Source of the DNA: Zanthoxylum bungeanum
Lineage: Eukaryota; Streptophyta; Magnoliopsida; Sapindales; Rutaceae
Direction: 5' to 3'
DNA: 64,000 nucleotides
Assembly (NCBI GenBank): GCA_019454045.1
Contig: SKCR01020747.1
Location: 62,001 to 126,000, forward strand
Positions 48,237 through 58,802 of this stretch are shown here, one piece after another. Numbering within the stretch: position 1 is the first letter of the stretch; each line of letters starts with the position of its first letter. The notes beneath the pieces were generated by a model. It had not been told where the DNA came from, did not search any database, and saw nothing but the letters and a program-made list of their open reading frames with translations. Both the position numbers and the translations under genes were made by a program.

Positions 48237-50294
48237 TGTTGGTTATTATCTAGGTCCCAAGATCAAACAAGACATGAAATACATGTGTGAATACATCAAC
48301 GGAGGTAGCGGAATACTCACATCGATCGGTTGAGACGATTTGAAGACGAATGAAGCCACAAAAAGCCCACTGTTTTGGCGCCCACTGCAGCAGTTCACTG
48401 CCTTCCATTTTCAGATTTTGAGCTGCGAAACGGAGCTCCAAGCTTCGTCCGACGGATCCCGGCTCATGGGCGAACCTCCCTACCACCTTCGCAAGTCTCG
48501 TAGTGTGCTAGCACTTGCGGTTTTTGCCACAAAAACCCAACTCTTGCTTCCCTTATTCACGCCTATTTTGGTTCAAAACCAGTGAGCATTTTTCAGTTTG
48601 GGCGTGAGGAGAAGAGAGAAAATGAGAGAGATGAAAAATGTGTTAAGTTAATTTGATTTGCATTTGAAGTATATCCCATATACTTTAGTGAATTTCAAAT
48701 GAATTTCACTTGAATTTGCATTTAAAAGGTCAAACAATAAAGGCAAACACTATGCACATCATGTCCATCACTATTCACATCAACTTTATTAAAGTGACAT
48801 GTTATCAAGTCACATCACTCAAAGTGACTTTTGATTTGACGCTTGATGTGACGATTGATTTGAAGCTTGATGTGACTTGCGTTGCCGCACTCGAATTCAA
48901 AATACGAATGCGCTCGCAATCACACTCGGGCTCGGGTTCGTTAATTCCAAATTAACGATTTTTCCGTCGCGCCGTAATTAAATGATTACGCCTAGCGAAT
49001 TCACTATTCACGTCGCTAACGAATTAATTCTAAATTAATTCGTTCGCCCGAATTAAAATCTAATTTCAATTCCGTGTCGAAATCTAATTTCGTTTAATAT
49101 ATCGAATATATTAATTTACCGATTAATTCTAAATTAATCGTTATCTCTCTCTAGACGATATTTTATCCTAGATAAAATATCTCCGTAATTAATCCTAGAT
49201 TAATTTTCTCTCTCTTCTATATAATCCCAGATTATTCAAGGTGCGAGTTATGCGTCATCGGTGGATTATCGGGAAGCGACCAATGAGATCCCCGGATAAG
49301 TTGGCAGTAAATACGGTCGTCCGAGTATCCGAATCACGTACGTACCAAGTACTACGTTCTACCGATTTACGAGACAAGGTCGACTCCTAGCAAAGCACCA
49401 AGTCTACCCAATTCTCCGGACATATCCATTTAAGAATATTAAGATCTGTATCAAGCGTAGTATACCAATGTATTGTGTGTATCGGCCCAGTATCGGATAG
49501 TCACGTGCTAGGGCTGGGGCTGGATAAGTGTCTACCCCGTCCGAAGCACATATCGGATGTCTGGTAACATAGTCTCTATAATCGGATATTCATGACCTGG
49601 TCACAATATCCCGATTGGTTGCGCAACACTCAAGAGCACTAGTACCGTATCATGCGTGACATCATCTCCACTATGACTGAAATGATACTTCCGTCTTGAC
49701 ATCACACCCAATACACTACGACTCTTTGATAAACCCAGAAGTGGTGTAAGCAGAACCGGTTAAAGCCCTGTACCACCAAGACCAAAGTCTATCGATTATC
49801 GTAAGTATTAGCGATGTAAGTCTCAAGTTAAGACTATACACACCTACCTTGATTTCGGCCTCCCATAGACACATAGTCATAATACCAATGGGATTCCGAG
49901 GGGTCTATCTAGAGCGAATCTGTTTCCCATACCATCGGTGAAATACGACCTCCTATCGCACTTGCATAAGTATCCTATACTTATATATATGAGAACTATG
50001 CCGTTGTGCCCTCACAACGCACACAAGTGCAATACTAGCCTATTCCGCATTATCGATGTCCAGTCTCGATAATATTCCGGCTAGGGATATATAATGATTA
50101 ATCCTTCGGGGACTGATACTGTCTCATATCATTCTCAGTCCAGGAACTAATCATAGGGACCTCTCTTCATTTATATATCTATGGTGATCTAATCACAAAT
50201 GATGAGAGTGCAATTTCCTAGTCACATAGTTAATTTGCTACAACAACACAATAATCTGTGCAAATAGTGACGATATGGGTCATTTTGTCCAACA
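48237..50294 (-). repeat. 5' LTR of family A element (minus)
   Basis: 2058 bases, the twin of 40423-42480. The mini-hairpin array is at about 49020-49230; here the third hairpin is complete (ATATTTTATC...GATAAAATAT), while the other LTR has lost two bases of it. Confidence 0.93.
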
Positions 50295-50984
50295 GTGGTG
50301 TCCTACGTCCAGGACAACAGCTCAACTGGCAACGTAGAGCTCTTCACCCAGGACAATAGCTCAACTGGCAGTGTAGCCACCAAACCAGGATTTTGGGGAT
50401 CTGTCAACCCTAGTCCTGTTCGAGAATCTGATAGCGTCCCCCCAGTCCTCCACATGTGCACATGTCTCTGAATCTGTCAATTCCACTGTATCTCAAATTA
50501 CATACTGGGGTGAGGTTTTACCTCATGCCCCGAAAACATAAAATCATGCTTATAAAACTCTTCTGTGTAAAACACAACTGAAATATAGCATAAAGAATAT
50601 ATTTCAAGTAATAAAAGAAAGTAAGAAATCTAACGCCCTGAGGCATAAAGTAAGTCTGATATGAAAAACATAATAATAAAACTTATTAAAGAAAAGAGGT
50701 CCACTTACAGTGATCAATTTCTGACTGGTACTGAATCCTTGATCAAAAAGAATCGTGATTCATGTGGATAAACTATGGTAGGAACGTAATTAGAATCAAC
50801 AAAATCAAATAACTTTGATACTTTATAGATTCACTCGAAAATTATACACGTAAGGCTTGTCGTAATAAAAATCTGATATAAGATATGAGGATAACTTGTT
50901 ACAAGTCCCTAAATGTGATTTCTAACGTGTTAGGATGAAACTGGGGACTTAAAACTGATTAGGTAACATTCTGACCTCGCCACT
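50295..50984 (-). repeat. Family B LTR, 5' part
   Basis: On the minus strand it contains TTCGGGGCATGAGGTAAAAC, ACATGTGCACATGTGGAGGA and hairpin units at 50345-50373 and 50303-50337, all shared with 54550-54790. It then continues at 40422 beyond the family A insertion. Its outer end abuts the broken LOG gene at about 50985; the canonical TGTAAC start seen at 52915 is not present, so the LTR is 5'-truncated or the junction was rearranged. Confidence 0.65.
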
Positions 50985-51356
50985 TTGAATATTTCTTTAA
51001 ATATTCCAAGCCCACCTGGTAAAGTAATAAATGCATCAGTAGTATTGACCATTTCAAGGAGTTGTTCAGACATCCCCGAGACAATGCGTTCATCTCCATT
51101 TGTTTTTTCCGATTATGAGTTCGTCCGCCAAATTTTTTGGAATGATTCCCAAAACATGACTGCCACCCTCCTGAACGGCTTTTGAAATGCTTCCCATCAA
51201 TCCAAGATTGCCACCGCCATATACTTGGTGCATATTTCGTTCTGCTATGACTTTCCCCAATTCCATTGCAGCCTCAATGAACTCTGATTTATTACCATAG
51301 TTGGATCCACAGAAAACACAAATTCGCTTGACTCGTTGCTGTAAAGTTGCTTCCAT
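50985..51356 (-). pseudogene. LOG: LOG-like gene of second Athila-like element, broken
   Basis: The minus-strand frame from ATG 51356 reads MEATLQQRVKRICVFCGSN, continuing with YGGGNLGLMG and HVLGIIPKNLADELI to about 51100. A frameshift follows, and the next frame continues as GDERIVSGMSEQLLEMVNTT then DAFITLPGGLGIFKEIFK, ending at about 50985 where family B sequence begins. It is roughly 70% identical in protein to the copy at 8219, clearly the same captured gene. The signature PGGLGTLEE has become PGGLGIFKE (Thr to Ile), and the C-terminal half with the EAR-like tail is lost. Non-functional. Confidence 0.92.
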
Positions 51357-51459
51357 TCTCTCTCTCTTATTTAGATGATTATCTAAATATGTAGAAGAGA
51401 AGAACGACGAGGTGAATTTATAAATCCTGAAAATGGGTGAGTAATAGTAGCTCTAGTAT

Positions 51460-51480
51460 CTGCCAAATGATAATTATTAG
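51460..51480 (-). promoter_or_regulatory. Candidate 3' splice site before LOG pseudogene
   Basis: Identical over 21 bases to 8110-8130 on the other strand, 104 bases before the pseudogene ATG. Confidence 0.5.
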
Positions 51481-51589
51481 ATGAACGTTAATATAAATCT
51501 TGAAAGTAAAAAAGTATAGATCTTGTCGGCGAAATAAAAGAAAATAACAAAAGAAAAGAAAATCAAAGCAATTATTAAGGCAATGGGAT

Positions 51590-51720
51590 TGTGTACGCAA
51601 TACGCCACTCGTTTGGTATATAAATCCATTAGGATGCGTCTCAAGAATCCATTCCTTACTCAACCATCACTAATAACTTAAATCTCATCTTTGTGATTGC
51701 TAAACATCATTCCTCCTTAA
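51590..51720 (-). pseudogene. Remnant of Cys-rich accessory gene
   Basis: The minus-strand sequence aligns with the 3' part of the gene at 7417: TTAAGGAGGAATGATGT corresponds to TTTAGGAATGATGT near 7717, and GTTGAGTAAGGA to GCTTGAGTAAGGA. The frame SKEWILETHPNGFIYQTSG corresponds to SKESMDDISSTLETHPSR. The basic and Cys-containing N-terminal part is deleted. This shows the gene was present in the ancestor of both elements. Confidence 0.75.
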
Positions 51721-51824
51721 ATGCCCCATTTGTGTCTTTCCCTACAAAAATAACGCACAGAATTAAAAACTCTACAATATGTATACAAAATAAGAAAACA
51801 AAAATTATAATAAATTGCATGGGT

Positions 51825-52914
51825 TGCCTCCCTGCTAGAGCTAAATTTTTCGTCGTTAGCCAGAGGTGACCCAAATCCATCTGTCAAGGAGGTTTTAGAG
51901 TGGTTTTGGATGATCGATTAAAGACAATCTCATGTGCGTTGCTTTTGAATGGTTTATTCCAACGGTAAAGTGGCAAAAAGAATTTTGTCTCATTCAATGC
52001 TCGTGCCACCTTTTTAAACTTTGTCGCTCCAGCAGTTCCTGAAAAGAAAAAAAGAAAATCATGAGGTCTTGTATGGTGCTAGACTTGGAATGGAATTTCC
52101 ATTCTGTCAAGCTTCTGGTGATATCTCTAATTTGTACTTCCCGATACAGTGATGTTTCCCATGAATGCACTGGATCTTCAATAAGGTCAGACATTTGCTC
52201 CTCCTTTTGCTCAGCTTCTTGCTCCACCTTTTCTTCACAGATGTATTTTAGGATTTCTCTGCGTTCAGCTCTTCATCTGTCATCTGTGAAATGCATGCTT
52301 CAAAAGTGTCAACTTGAGAATAAAAAGATGTGTCTGACATTAGGTCCTCATCCTCTGATCTGAGTGAAATGATTGGCTCAGGTAGATCTTCTTCAAATAT
52401 CAATACAAAACTTGCTCCAACATCTTCATTTTGAAGATGGAAATGGTCATCTTCACTTGTTGGTGCAGTTGGTACAAACATCTCTGCTTCTTCATCCTCG
52501 TCCGAATCCGAATAATAAAAATCAAACAGAGACTTTGCTGGTTTGGGCTCCTGAACTGATACCTCTGGTTCTTGATACTGCTCAGCCTCTTCATCTATTA
52601 AAGTGTCACCGTGAAATACTTGGTACTTGAAGGCTTCTTCAGTTTTATCTGAAAATGTTTCTTGAGGTATGTAGCTCTGATATTATGTTAATTATCTCGT
52701 TTGTTCTGTCAGTCTCTGAATGGATGCTTCTTGACTCTGAAGCATTGCATCCCACTTTTCATTACTTTTGTTGAGCATGTCCACCATCTCTCTTATTATC
52801 TATTTTTCCTCTGGTGAATATCATTCTGGTTGTTGATGAAGATCGTAGGTAGATGGTGGATAAGATGGAAAATGTGGTTTTGTGATATATACTAGTTCTT
52901 CGTACCTTAATTGA
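51825..52914 (-). pseudogene. Second Athila-like element: gag tail fused to post-pol region
   Basis: From high to low coordinates: a Pro/Tyr-rich gag tail (HFPSYPPSTYDLHQQPE, about 52830), a short coiled coil (NEKWDAMLQSQEASIQRL, about 52740), an acidic segment with FEACISQMTDEELNAE (about 52270, equivalent to LEACITNMTDNELNAE near 2100), a short low-complexity stretch, then CAGGGAGGCAACCCATG (51826-51842) that precedes the accessory genes. Protease core, RT, RNase H and integrase are absent, so it is a deleted, non-autonomous relative of the element at 1-12290. The left edge at 52914 is the insertion point of a family B LTR. Confidence 0.8.
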
Positions 52915-53338
52915 TGTAACGACCAATAGATATTACTACTACCTATGATGATATTATTACGTACGGGATAAAGTAACCTAAGATAAATCATGTTGGGATT
53001 CAAATATAGTTTTGAAAAGACTTTGGGAACAATCAGTAAAATTTTCAAGGTCCCGAGAGGAAACTGTACCGTATGCCCCTTTTGTACTATATATAGTATT
53101 TTGGACATAACCTTTTCATACGAATTCAGAATTTTATGAATTTTATATCGTCGGAAAGCATAGACCGAGGCCTATAACTTCCGCGTTAAATAATATTCCC
53201 AAATTCTGACCAGAATCAGGTCAAAAATATAAGTAAAAATCTAGATGAATAGTAAAATCGGACCAAAATGATAAAAATCTCAAACTTCTCCATTTCTCTA
53301 GATGTTTCTATATTCTTCTTTTATCAATTAGGTCCTAC

Positions 53339-53346
53339 TATAAAAG
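53339..53346 (+). promoter_or_regulatory. TATA box in family B LTR
   Basis: TATAAAAG followed by GGAAACC, in LTR orientation, about 425 bases from the LTR start. Likely core promoter. Confidence 0.5.
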
Positions 53347-54035
53347 GGAAACCTATTCACTATTACCATATACAAAAAAAAAAATAAAAAAAAATGGAAG
53401 GGAAACCGTAAGAAGAAGAGAAGAGGAAGAAGGAAGAAGAAGAAGAAAATGAGAAGAGAAAGGAAAGAAAAGAAGAATGGAGCTTGGAGCAACCATGGAA
53501 GTGAAGAAAATCAAGGAAAAGAAAGGTAAAGAAACTTGACCCAAAATCTTGAGTTTTGATTCTTGATGAAATGGATGATTTGACGAAGTTTAAATTGATG
53601 AGATTATGATTCTAAGGGTTGAGGTTATGGCAATTGACATTTGGGATTAAGATTTTGAGTTTTGGGTTTATATATACCATATGAATTATATGTATAATTT
53701 GAGGTTGATTATTGATTAATGAAAGAATAAAGTATGATAAATAAAATGGTAATGATGCATGAAAGGTGGGTTTGTAGCTTGGGAGTGTTAGAAATGAAAG
53801 TAAAGAAATGGGTTGTGATGTTGGATGATTGAGTTTGAAATGTTTGAAGAGTTATTTAGTAATGTTAATTTGATGAATTAATGAGTGATTAATGTTGATT
53901 ATATGGTAGTTATCATGTGTGGAAATTGATATATATGGTGGGATTGGGTATTGGAAATGATATGTAGAGTTAAGAAGGAAATTGGGGCAGAATTCGCACA
54001 CTGCAGAAAACCCAGAAAACTGAAATTTCCAGTCA

Positions 54036-54073
54036 GCGTCGCGACGCGTGGAGAAGCCTAGCGTCGCGACGCT
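54036..54073 (+). repeat. Pair of 12-base GC palindromes
   Basis: GCGTCGCGACGC at 54036-54047 and again at 54061-54072; the second extends to AGCGTCGCGACGCT. Each is a perfect palindrome with three CpG-type steps in an otherwise AT-rich LTR. Confidence 0.9.
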
Positions 54074-54717
54074 GGACAGAAAAACAAGATAAATTATTTT
54101 AGTATCCGAATTGGGTTCAGACAGTTCCAGTTCCACCCCAGCATAGTAAGGACCACCCTTAGAACCTCAAATTATATCTTTAACTTGTATTCCTTGCTTA
54201 TGCCACATAATACTTTGACTTACGACTGTATGCATCTGAAACTAGTAAGTTCAGCCTAACTCTATAATCTACCTCATAACTATTAGGTCTGACCAAACTA
54301 TCACTTTTAGATCATTGCAGGATACGCAATATCCTTCGACGAGACAATATAGTTCCTTCTAGTCTCCAAACTCAGTGAGTGGACACTTTCCTTTCTACTT
54401 GATTTTCATATCGAATTTTTGATATAGACTTATTTTTATGCCTTAGGGCGTTAGACTTCTTTATTGCTATTATTACATGACATTTATGTTTTATGCTATG
54501 TTTTAGTTGTGCTTTACACAAAAAAGTTTTAAATCATGAGTTTTTATGTATTTCGGGGCATGAGGTAAAACCTCACCCTAGTATGTAACTTGAGATACAG
54601 TGGAATTGACGGATTCTGAGACATGTGCACATGTGGAGGACTGAGGGGACGCTCTCAGATCCTCGAGCAGGACTAAGGATTACAGAGTCCCGAAATCCTG
54701 ATTTCAGAACTTGGTGG

Positions 54718-54907
54718 CTACACTGCCAGTTGAGTTATGGTCCTGGGTGTAGAGCTCTACGTTGCCAGTTGAGTGTTTGTCCTAGACGTAGGGTACCACC
54801 AGTTCAGAGATGCCCAGTTGAGTTATAGTCCTGGGCATAGAGTACACCCAGTTGAGTTATGGTCCTGGGTGTAGAGAGACGTCCAGTTGAGTTATGGTCC
54901 TGGACGT
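54718..54907 (+). repeat. Hairpin minisatellite, constant loop, variable stems
   Basis: Five units at 54718-54752, 54757-54791, 54810-54838, 54843-54873 and 54879-54907. Each has the core CCAG, a loop TTGAGTTATGGTC or close variant, then CTGG. Outside the core the arms differ between units but stay complementary: CTACAC/GTGTAG, CTACGT/ACGTAG, ATGC/GCAT, TACAC/GTGTA and ACGT/ACGT. Related units lie in the other family B copy at 40362-40395, 50303-50337 and 50345-50373. Function unknown. Confidence 0.88.
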
Positions 54908-55294
54908 AGAGTAGTTTTCAATTTTCAGACTTACAGTACACAGTTTTTCAGATTTTCAATACCTAGTTTTCAGAAATCAGATTTTAGTAGAGAGTTTTCA
55001 GAATCCATTGTTTTAAAGACAATTTTTAGAAAGATGGAGTTTTCAGAAACATAGTTTCCATATAAGATATTTTGAAAACATGATTTTAAAGCTAAAAGAT
55101 TTGTATCAGATTTCAGTTTTAGTCCACTCACTTGGATCGTATGACGATTTAACCCCCCTCCAGTTTTACTTGTTTTGTAGGGATCCCAAGAGGACAAGCT
55201 CGGGAGGACGGATACTGTTGCAGTCACTAGGGATGGAGTCCACCAGTACAGAGTCATAAAGCATAAGAGTCCAGTTCAAAGTCTAAGTGTTATA

Positions 55295-56114
55295 TGTTGG
55301 ACAAAATGACCCATAGCGTCACTATTTGCACAGAACATTGTGTTGTTGTAGCAAATTAACTATGTAATAAGGAAATTGCACTCTCATCATTTGTGATTAG
55401 ATCACCATAGATATATAAATGAAGAGAGGTCCCTATGATTAGTTCCTAGATTGAGATGATATGAGACAGTATCAGTCCACGAAGGATTAATCATTAAATA
55501 TCCCTAGCCGTAGTATTATCGAGACTGGACATTGATAATGCGGAATAGGCTAGTATTGCACTTGTGTGCGTTGTGAGGGCATAACGGCATAGTTCTCAAA
55601 TATATAAGTATTGGATACTTATGCAAGTGCGATAGGAGGTCGTGTTTCACCGATGGTATGGGAAACAGCTTCGCTCTGGATAGATCCCTCGGAATCCCAT
55701 TGGTATTATGACTATGTGTCTATGGGAGACCGAAATCAAGGTAGGTGTGTATAGTCTTAACCTGAGACTTGCATCGCTAATACTTACGATAATCGATAAA
55801 CTTTGGTCTTGGTGGTAGGGGGCTTTGACCGGTTCTGTGTACACCACTTCTGGGTCTATCAGAGAGTCGTAGAGTATTGGGTGTGATGTCAAGACGGAAG
55901 TGTCACTTCAGTCATATTGGAGATGATGTCACGCAGGATAATGCACTAGTGCTCTTGAGTGTTGCATAACCAATCGGGATATTGTGACCAGGTCATGTAT
56001 ATCCGATTATAAAGACTATGTTGCCAGACATCTGGATGTGCTTCGGACGGGGTAGACACTTATCCAGCCCCAGCCCTAACACTTGAGTGACTCGCTACGT
56101 GCCAAGTGGGAGAT
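55295..56114 (+). mobile_element. Truncated family A LTR plus 3' tail of interior
   Basis: TGTTGGACAAAATGACC at 55295 starts a family A LTR inserted in the family B LTR. It matches 56115 onward for about 785 bases, up to CCAGCCCCAGCCCTA. It then switches at about 56078-56082 to ACTTGAGTGACTCGCTACG, the last ~35 bases of the family A interior (compare 63884-63918), including the polypurine tract AAGTGGGAGAT, directly followed by a full LTR at 56115. The join lies in a short similar word (GCACGTGA versus ACACTTGA), consistent with a deletion between LTR and interior. Confidence 0.88.
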
Positions 56115-58185
56115 TGTTGGACAAAATGACCCATAGCGTCACTATTTGCACAGAACATTGTGTTGTTGTAGCAAATTAACTATGTAATAAGGAAATTGCA
56201 CTCTCATCATTTGTGATTAGATCACCATAGATATATAAATGAAGAGAGGTCCCTATGATTAGTTCCTGGATTGAGATGATATGAGACAGTATCAGTCCAC
56301 GAAAGATTAATCATTAAATATCCCTAGCCGTAGTATTATCGAGACTGGACATCGATAATGCGGAATAGGCTAGTATTGCACTTGTGTGCGTTGTGAGGGC
56401 ACAACGACATAGTTCTCATATATATAAGTATTGGATACTTATGCAAGTGTGATAGGAGGTCGTGTTTCACCGATGGTACGGGAAACAGCTTCGCTCTGGA
56501 TAGACCCCTCGGAATCCCATTGGTATTATGACTATGTGTCTATGGGAGGCCGAAATCAAGGTAGGTGTGTATAGTCTTAACCTGAGACTTGCATCGCTAA
56601 TACTTACGATAATCGATAAACTTTGGTCTTGGTGGTAGGGGGCTTTGACCGGTTCTGTGTACACCACTTCTGGGTCTATCAGAGAGTCGTAGAGTATTGG
56701 GTGTGATGTCAAGACGGAAGTGTCACTTCAGTCATATTGGAGATGATGTCACGCAGGATAATGCACTAGTGCTCTTGAGTGTTGCGTAACCAATCGGGAT
56801 ATTGTGACCAGGTCATGTATATCCGATTATAAGACTATGTTGCCAGACATCTGATATGTGCTTCGGACGGGGTAGACACTTATCCAGCCCCAGCCCTAGC
56901 ACGTGATTATCCGATACTGGGCCGATACGCACAATACTACGGTATACTACGCTTGATATAGATCCTTATTCCTGTAAGGATGTTTCCGGAGAATTGGATA
57001 GACATGGTGCTTTGCTAGAAGCCAACATTGTCTTGTAAATCGGTAAAACGTAGTACGAGGTACTTACGTGTTCGGACAGTCCGACGACCGATTTGACTAC
57101 CAACATATCCGGGGATCTCATGGGTCGCTTCCGAAGGATTCACCGATGACGTATGACTCGCACTTATATTAATCTGGGATTAATTAGATGAGAGAGAAAA
57201 TTAATCTGGGATTAATTGCGGAGATATTTTATCTAGGATAAAATAACGATTAAAGAGAGAGAAACATTAATTTGGAATTAATCGAGGAATTAATATATTT
57301 GATATATTAATCGAAATTGGATTTCGACGCGGAATTAAAATTAGATTTTAATTCGGGCGAACGAATTAATTTAGAATTAATTCGTTAGCGACGTGAATAG
57401 TGAGTTCGCTTGGCGTAATCGTTTAATTACGACGCAACGGAAAATTCATTAATTTGGAATTAGCGAACCCGAGCCCGAGATTTTTACGAGCGCATTCGTA
57501 TTTAGAATTCGAGTGCGGCACGTCAAATCAAGCGTCAAATCGCTAGTCGTATCTAGCGTCACATCAAGCGTCAAATCATGTCACTTTGAGTGATGTGACA
57601 ATTGATTGGATTGATTGATGTTTGAAAAGTGATGTGATGTGACTTGTTGATTGAGAGGTGATGTGTGTTGTTGACATAAAGTCAAATGCTTTGAAATGAA
57701 AAACAAATGTAATTCATTTGGCATTTGATGCATAAAAAAGACCAAAACCGAAATTAACACAACACTCACAACTTTTCATTTTCCCTCCTCTCTCTCCTCT
57801 CCTTCTCCTCTCCTCTCTTCACGAAATTTCTGGTTCTTAAGGCAGTGAACTGCCATGAACACAAAGGAAATAAAGGGGAAGCAAGTGTGTTTTGTGGCAA
57901 AACAAGAGTGCTAGCACATTCCGAGATCGATGCGAAAGTGATAGGGAAGTTAACCCATGAGCCGGGAAGCCATTCGGTGAAGCTTGGAGCTTCAAAACTT
58001 GAAGACAAGGGGCGCACATCACTGTTCACAGCAGCCCACTGCCTCCAAAATAGTGAGGGAAATTCGATTTTGTTGCCCAAATCGTCGCTCAACCACTCGA
58101 TGTAAGTATTCCGCACTTCCGTCGTTGTATTCACTTGATATTCATGCTTGAGTTTTGATCTTGGGACCTTGAAAAAACTCCAACA
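56115..58185 (+). repeat. 5' LTR of family A element (plus)
   Basis: 2071 bases, from TGTTGG to CCAACA. Primer binding site TGGCATCATGAGC follows at 58187-58199. The mini-hairpin array lies at about 57170-57470. Confidence 0.92.
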
Positions 58186-58500
58186 ATGGCATCATGAGCT
58201 TAGGTTAAAAGCATGAAAAGTTAGGGATAAAATTTGAGCAAACTTGATTGTGAGCATGATAAATGAATTGGATGGATTTGTATGCTTAATTGTGTTTGTA
58301 TTGAAGATTGATTAGTCAATTTGAAGAAAATATGATTGGATCAATTTTCCCCAAACTTTCCTCTTTGGCCGAATTTGATATGTATTTTAATGTCTTGGGA
58401 TTTTTGATTTTTGACAATTGGAAGTGTTGGAAATCATTCGGGATGATGATTTAACGTCGATTGCGGAATCAATTGGATTGAATTCGATTTGGACGAAAAA

Positions 58501-58802
58501 TCCCCAAATTGCCAAGTATGTCATGAAACTTTAAATTGGGAAAAATGAAATTGAGCATGCAATTATGAAATTGGATGATTAAGTATGCTTAATACATGTT
58601 TAATTGATGATTGGTTTGATCAATTTGATTAAATATTGTTTAGAATAAATTCCCCAATTTTGAAAGTATGTCATGAAACTTGAAATCGGGTAAAATGAAA
58701 TTGAGCATGCAATTATAAATTGGATGACTAAGTATGCTTAATACATGTTTAATTGATGATTGGTTGGATCAATTTGATTAAATTTTGTTTAGAACAAATT
58801 TC
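58501..58802 (+). repeat. Tandem duplication, two ~150-base units
   Basis: Units at 58501-58650 and 58651-58802 share AGTATGTCATGAAACTT, AAATGAAATTGAGCATGCAA and AGTATGCTTAATACATGTTT. Non-coding part of the family A interior, shortly after the primer binding site. Confidence 0.85.

Larger units (their letters stand above)
40423..50294 (-). mobile_element. Copia family A element, complete, minus strand
   Basis: 9872-base element with two LTRs of exactly 2058 bases and a perfect target duplication GTGGT (40418-40422, 50295-50299). On the minus strand the 5' LTR (50294-48237) is followed by a primer binding site TGGCATCAAGAGC (48223-48235), and the 3' LTR is preceded by the polypurine tract AAGTGGGAGAT (42481-42491). 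LTR differences are few by eye, so the insertion is recent. The interior, about 5.76 kb, has no long open frame. Decayed integrase and RNase H similarity is visible near 44650 and 42600, so it must have been mobilised by proteins from another element. Confidence 0.93.
52915..55294 (+). repeat. Family B gypsy-type LTR, plus strand, incomplete
   Basis: Starts TGTAACGACC at 52915 and runs to 55294, where a family A LTR interrupts it; the missing ~250 bases would lie beyond the window. Contains a TATA box TATAAAAG (53339-53346), a GA-rich tract (about 53390-53530), two GCGTCGCGACGC palindromes, and the hairpin minisatellite at 54718-54907. Matches the split minus-strand copy (50295-50984 plus 39732-40422) from about 54375 on. 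No gene: frames inside are low-complexity. Confidence 0.75.

Noticed and set aside
53352..53544. Low-complexity minus-strand frame (Phe/Ser/Leu-rich) over a GA-rich tract
   Set aside because: Produced by base composition of the tract in the family B LTR; no signal of a real protein.
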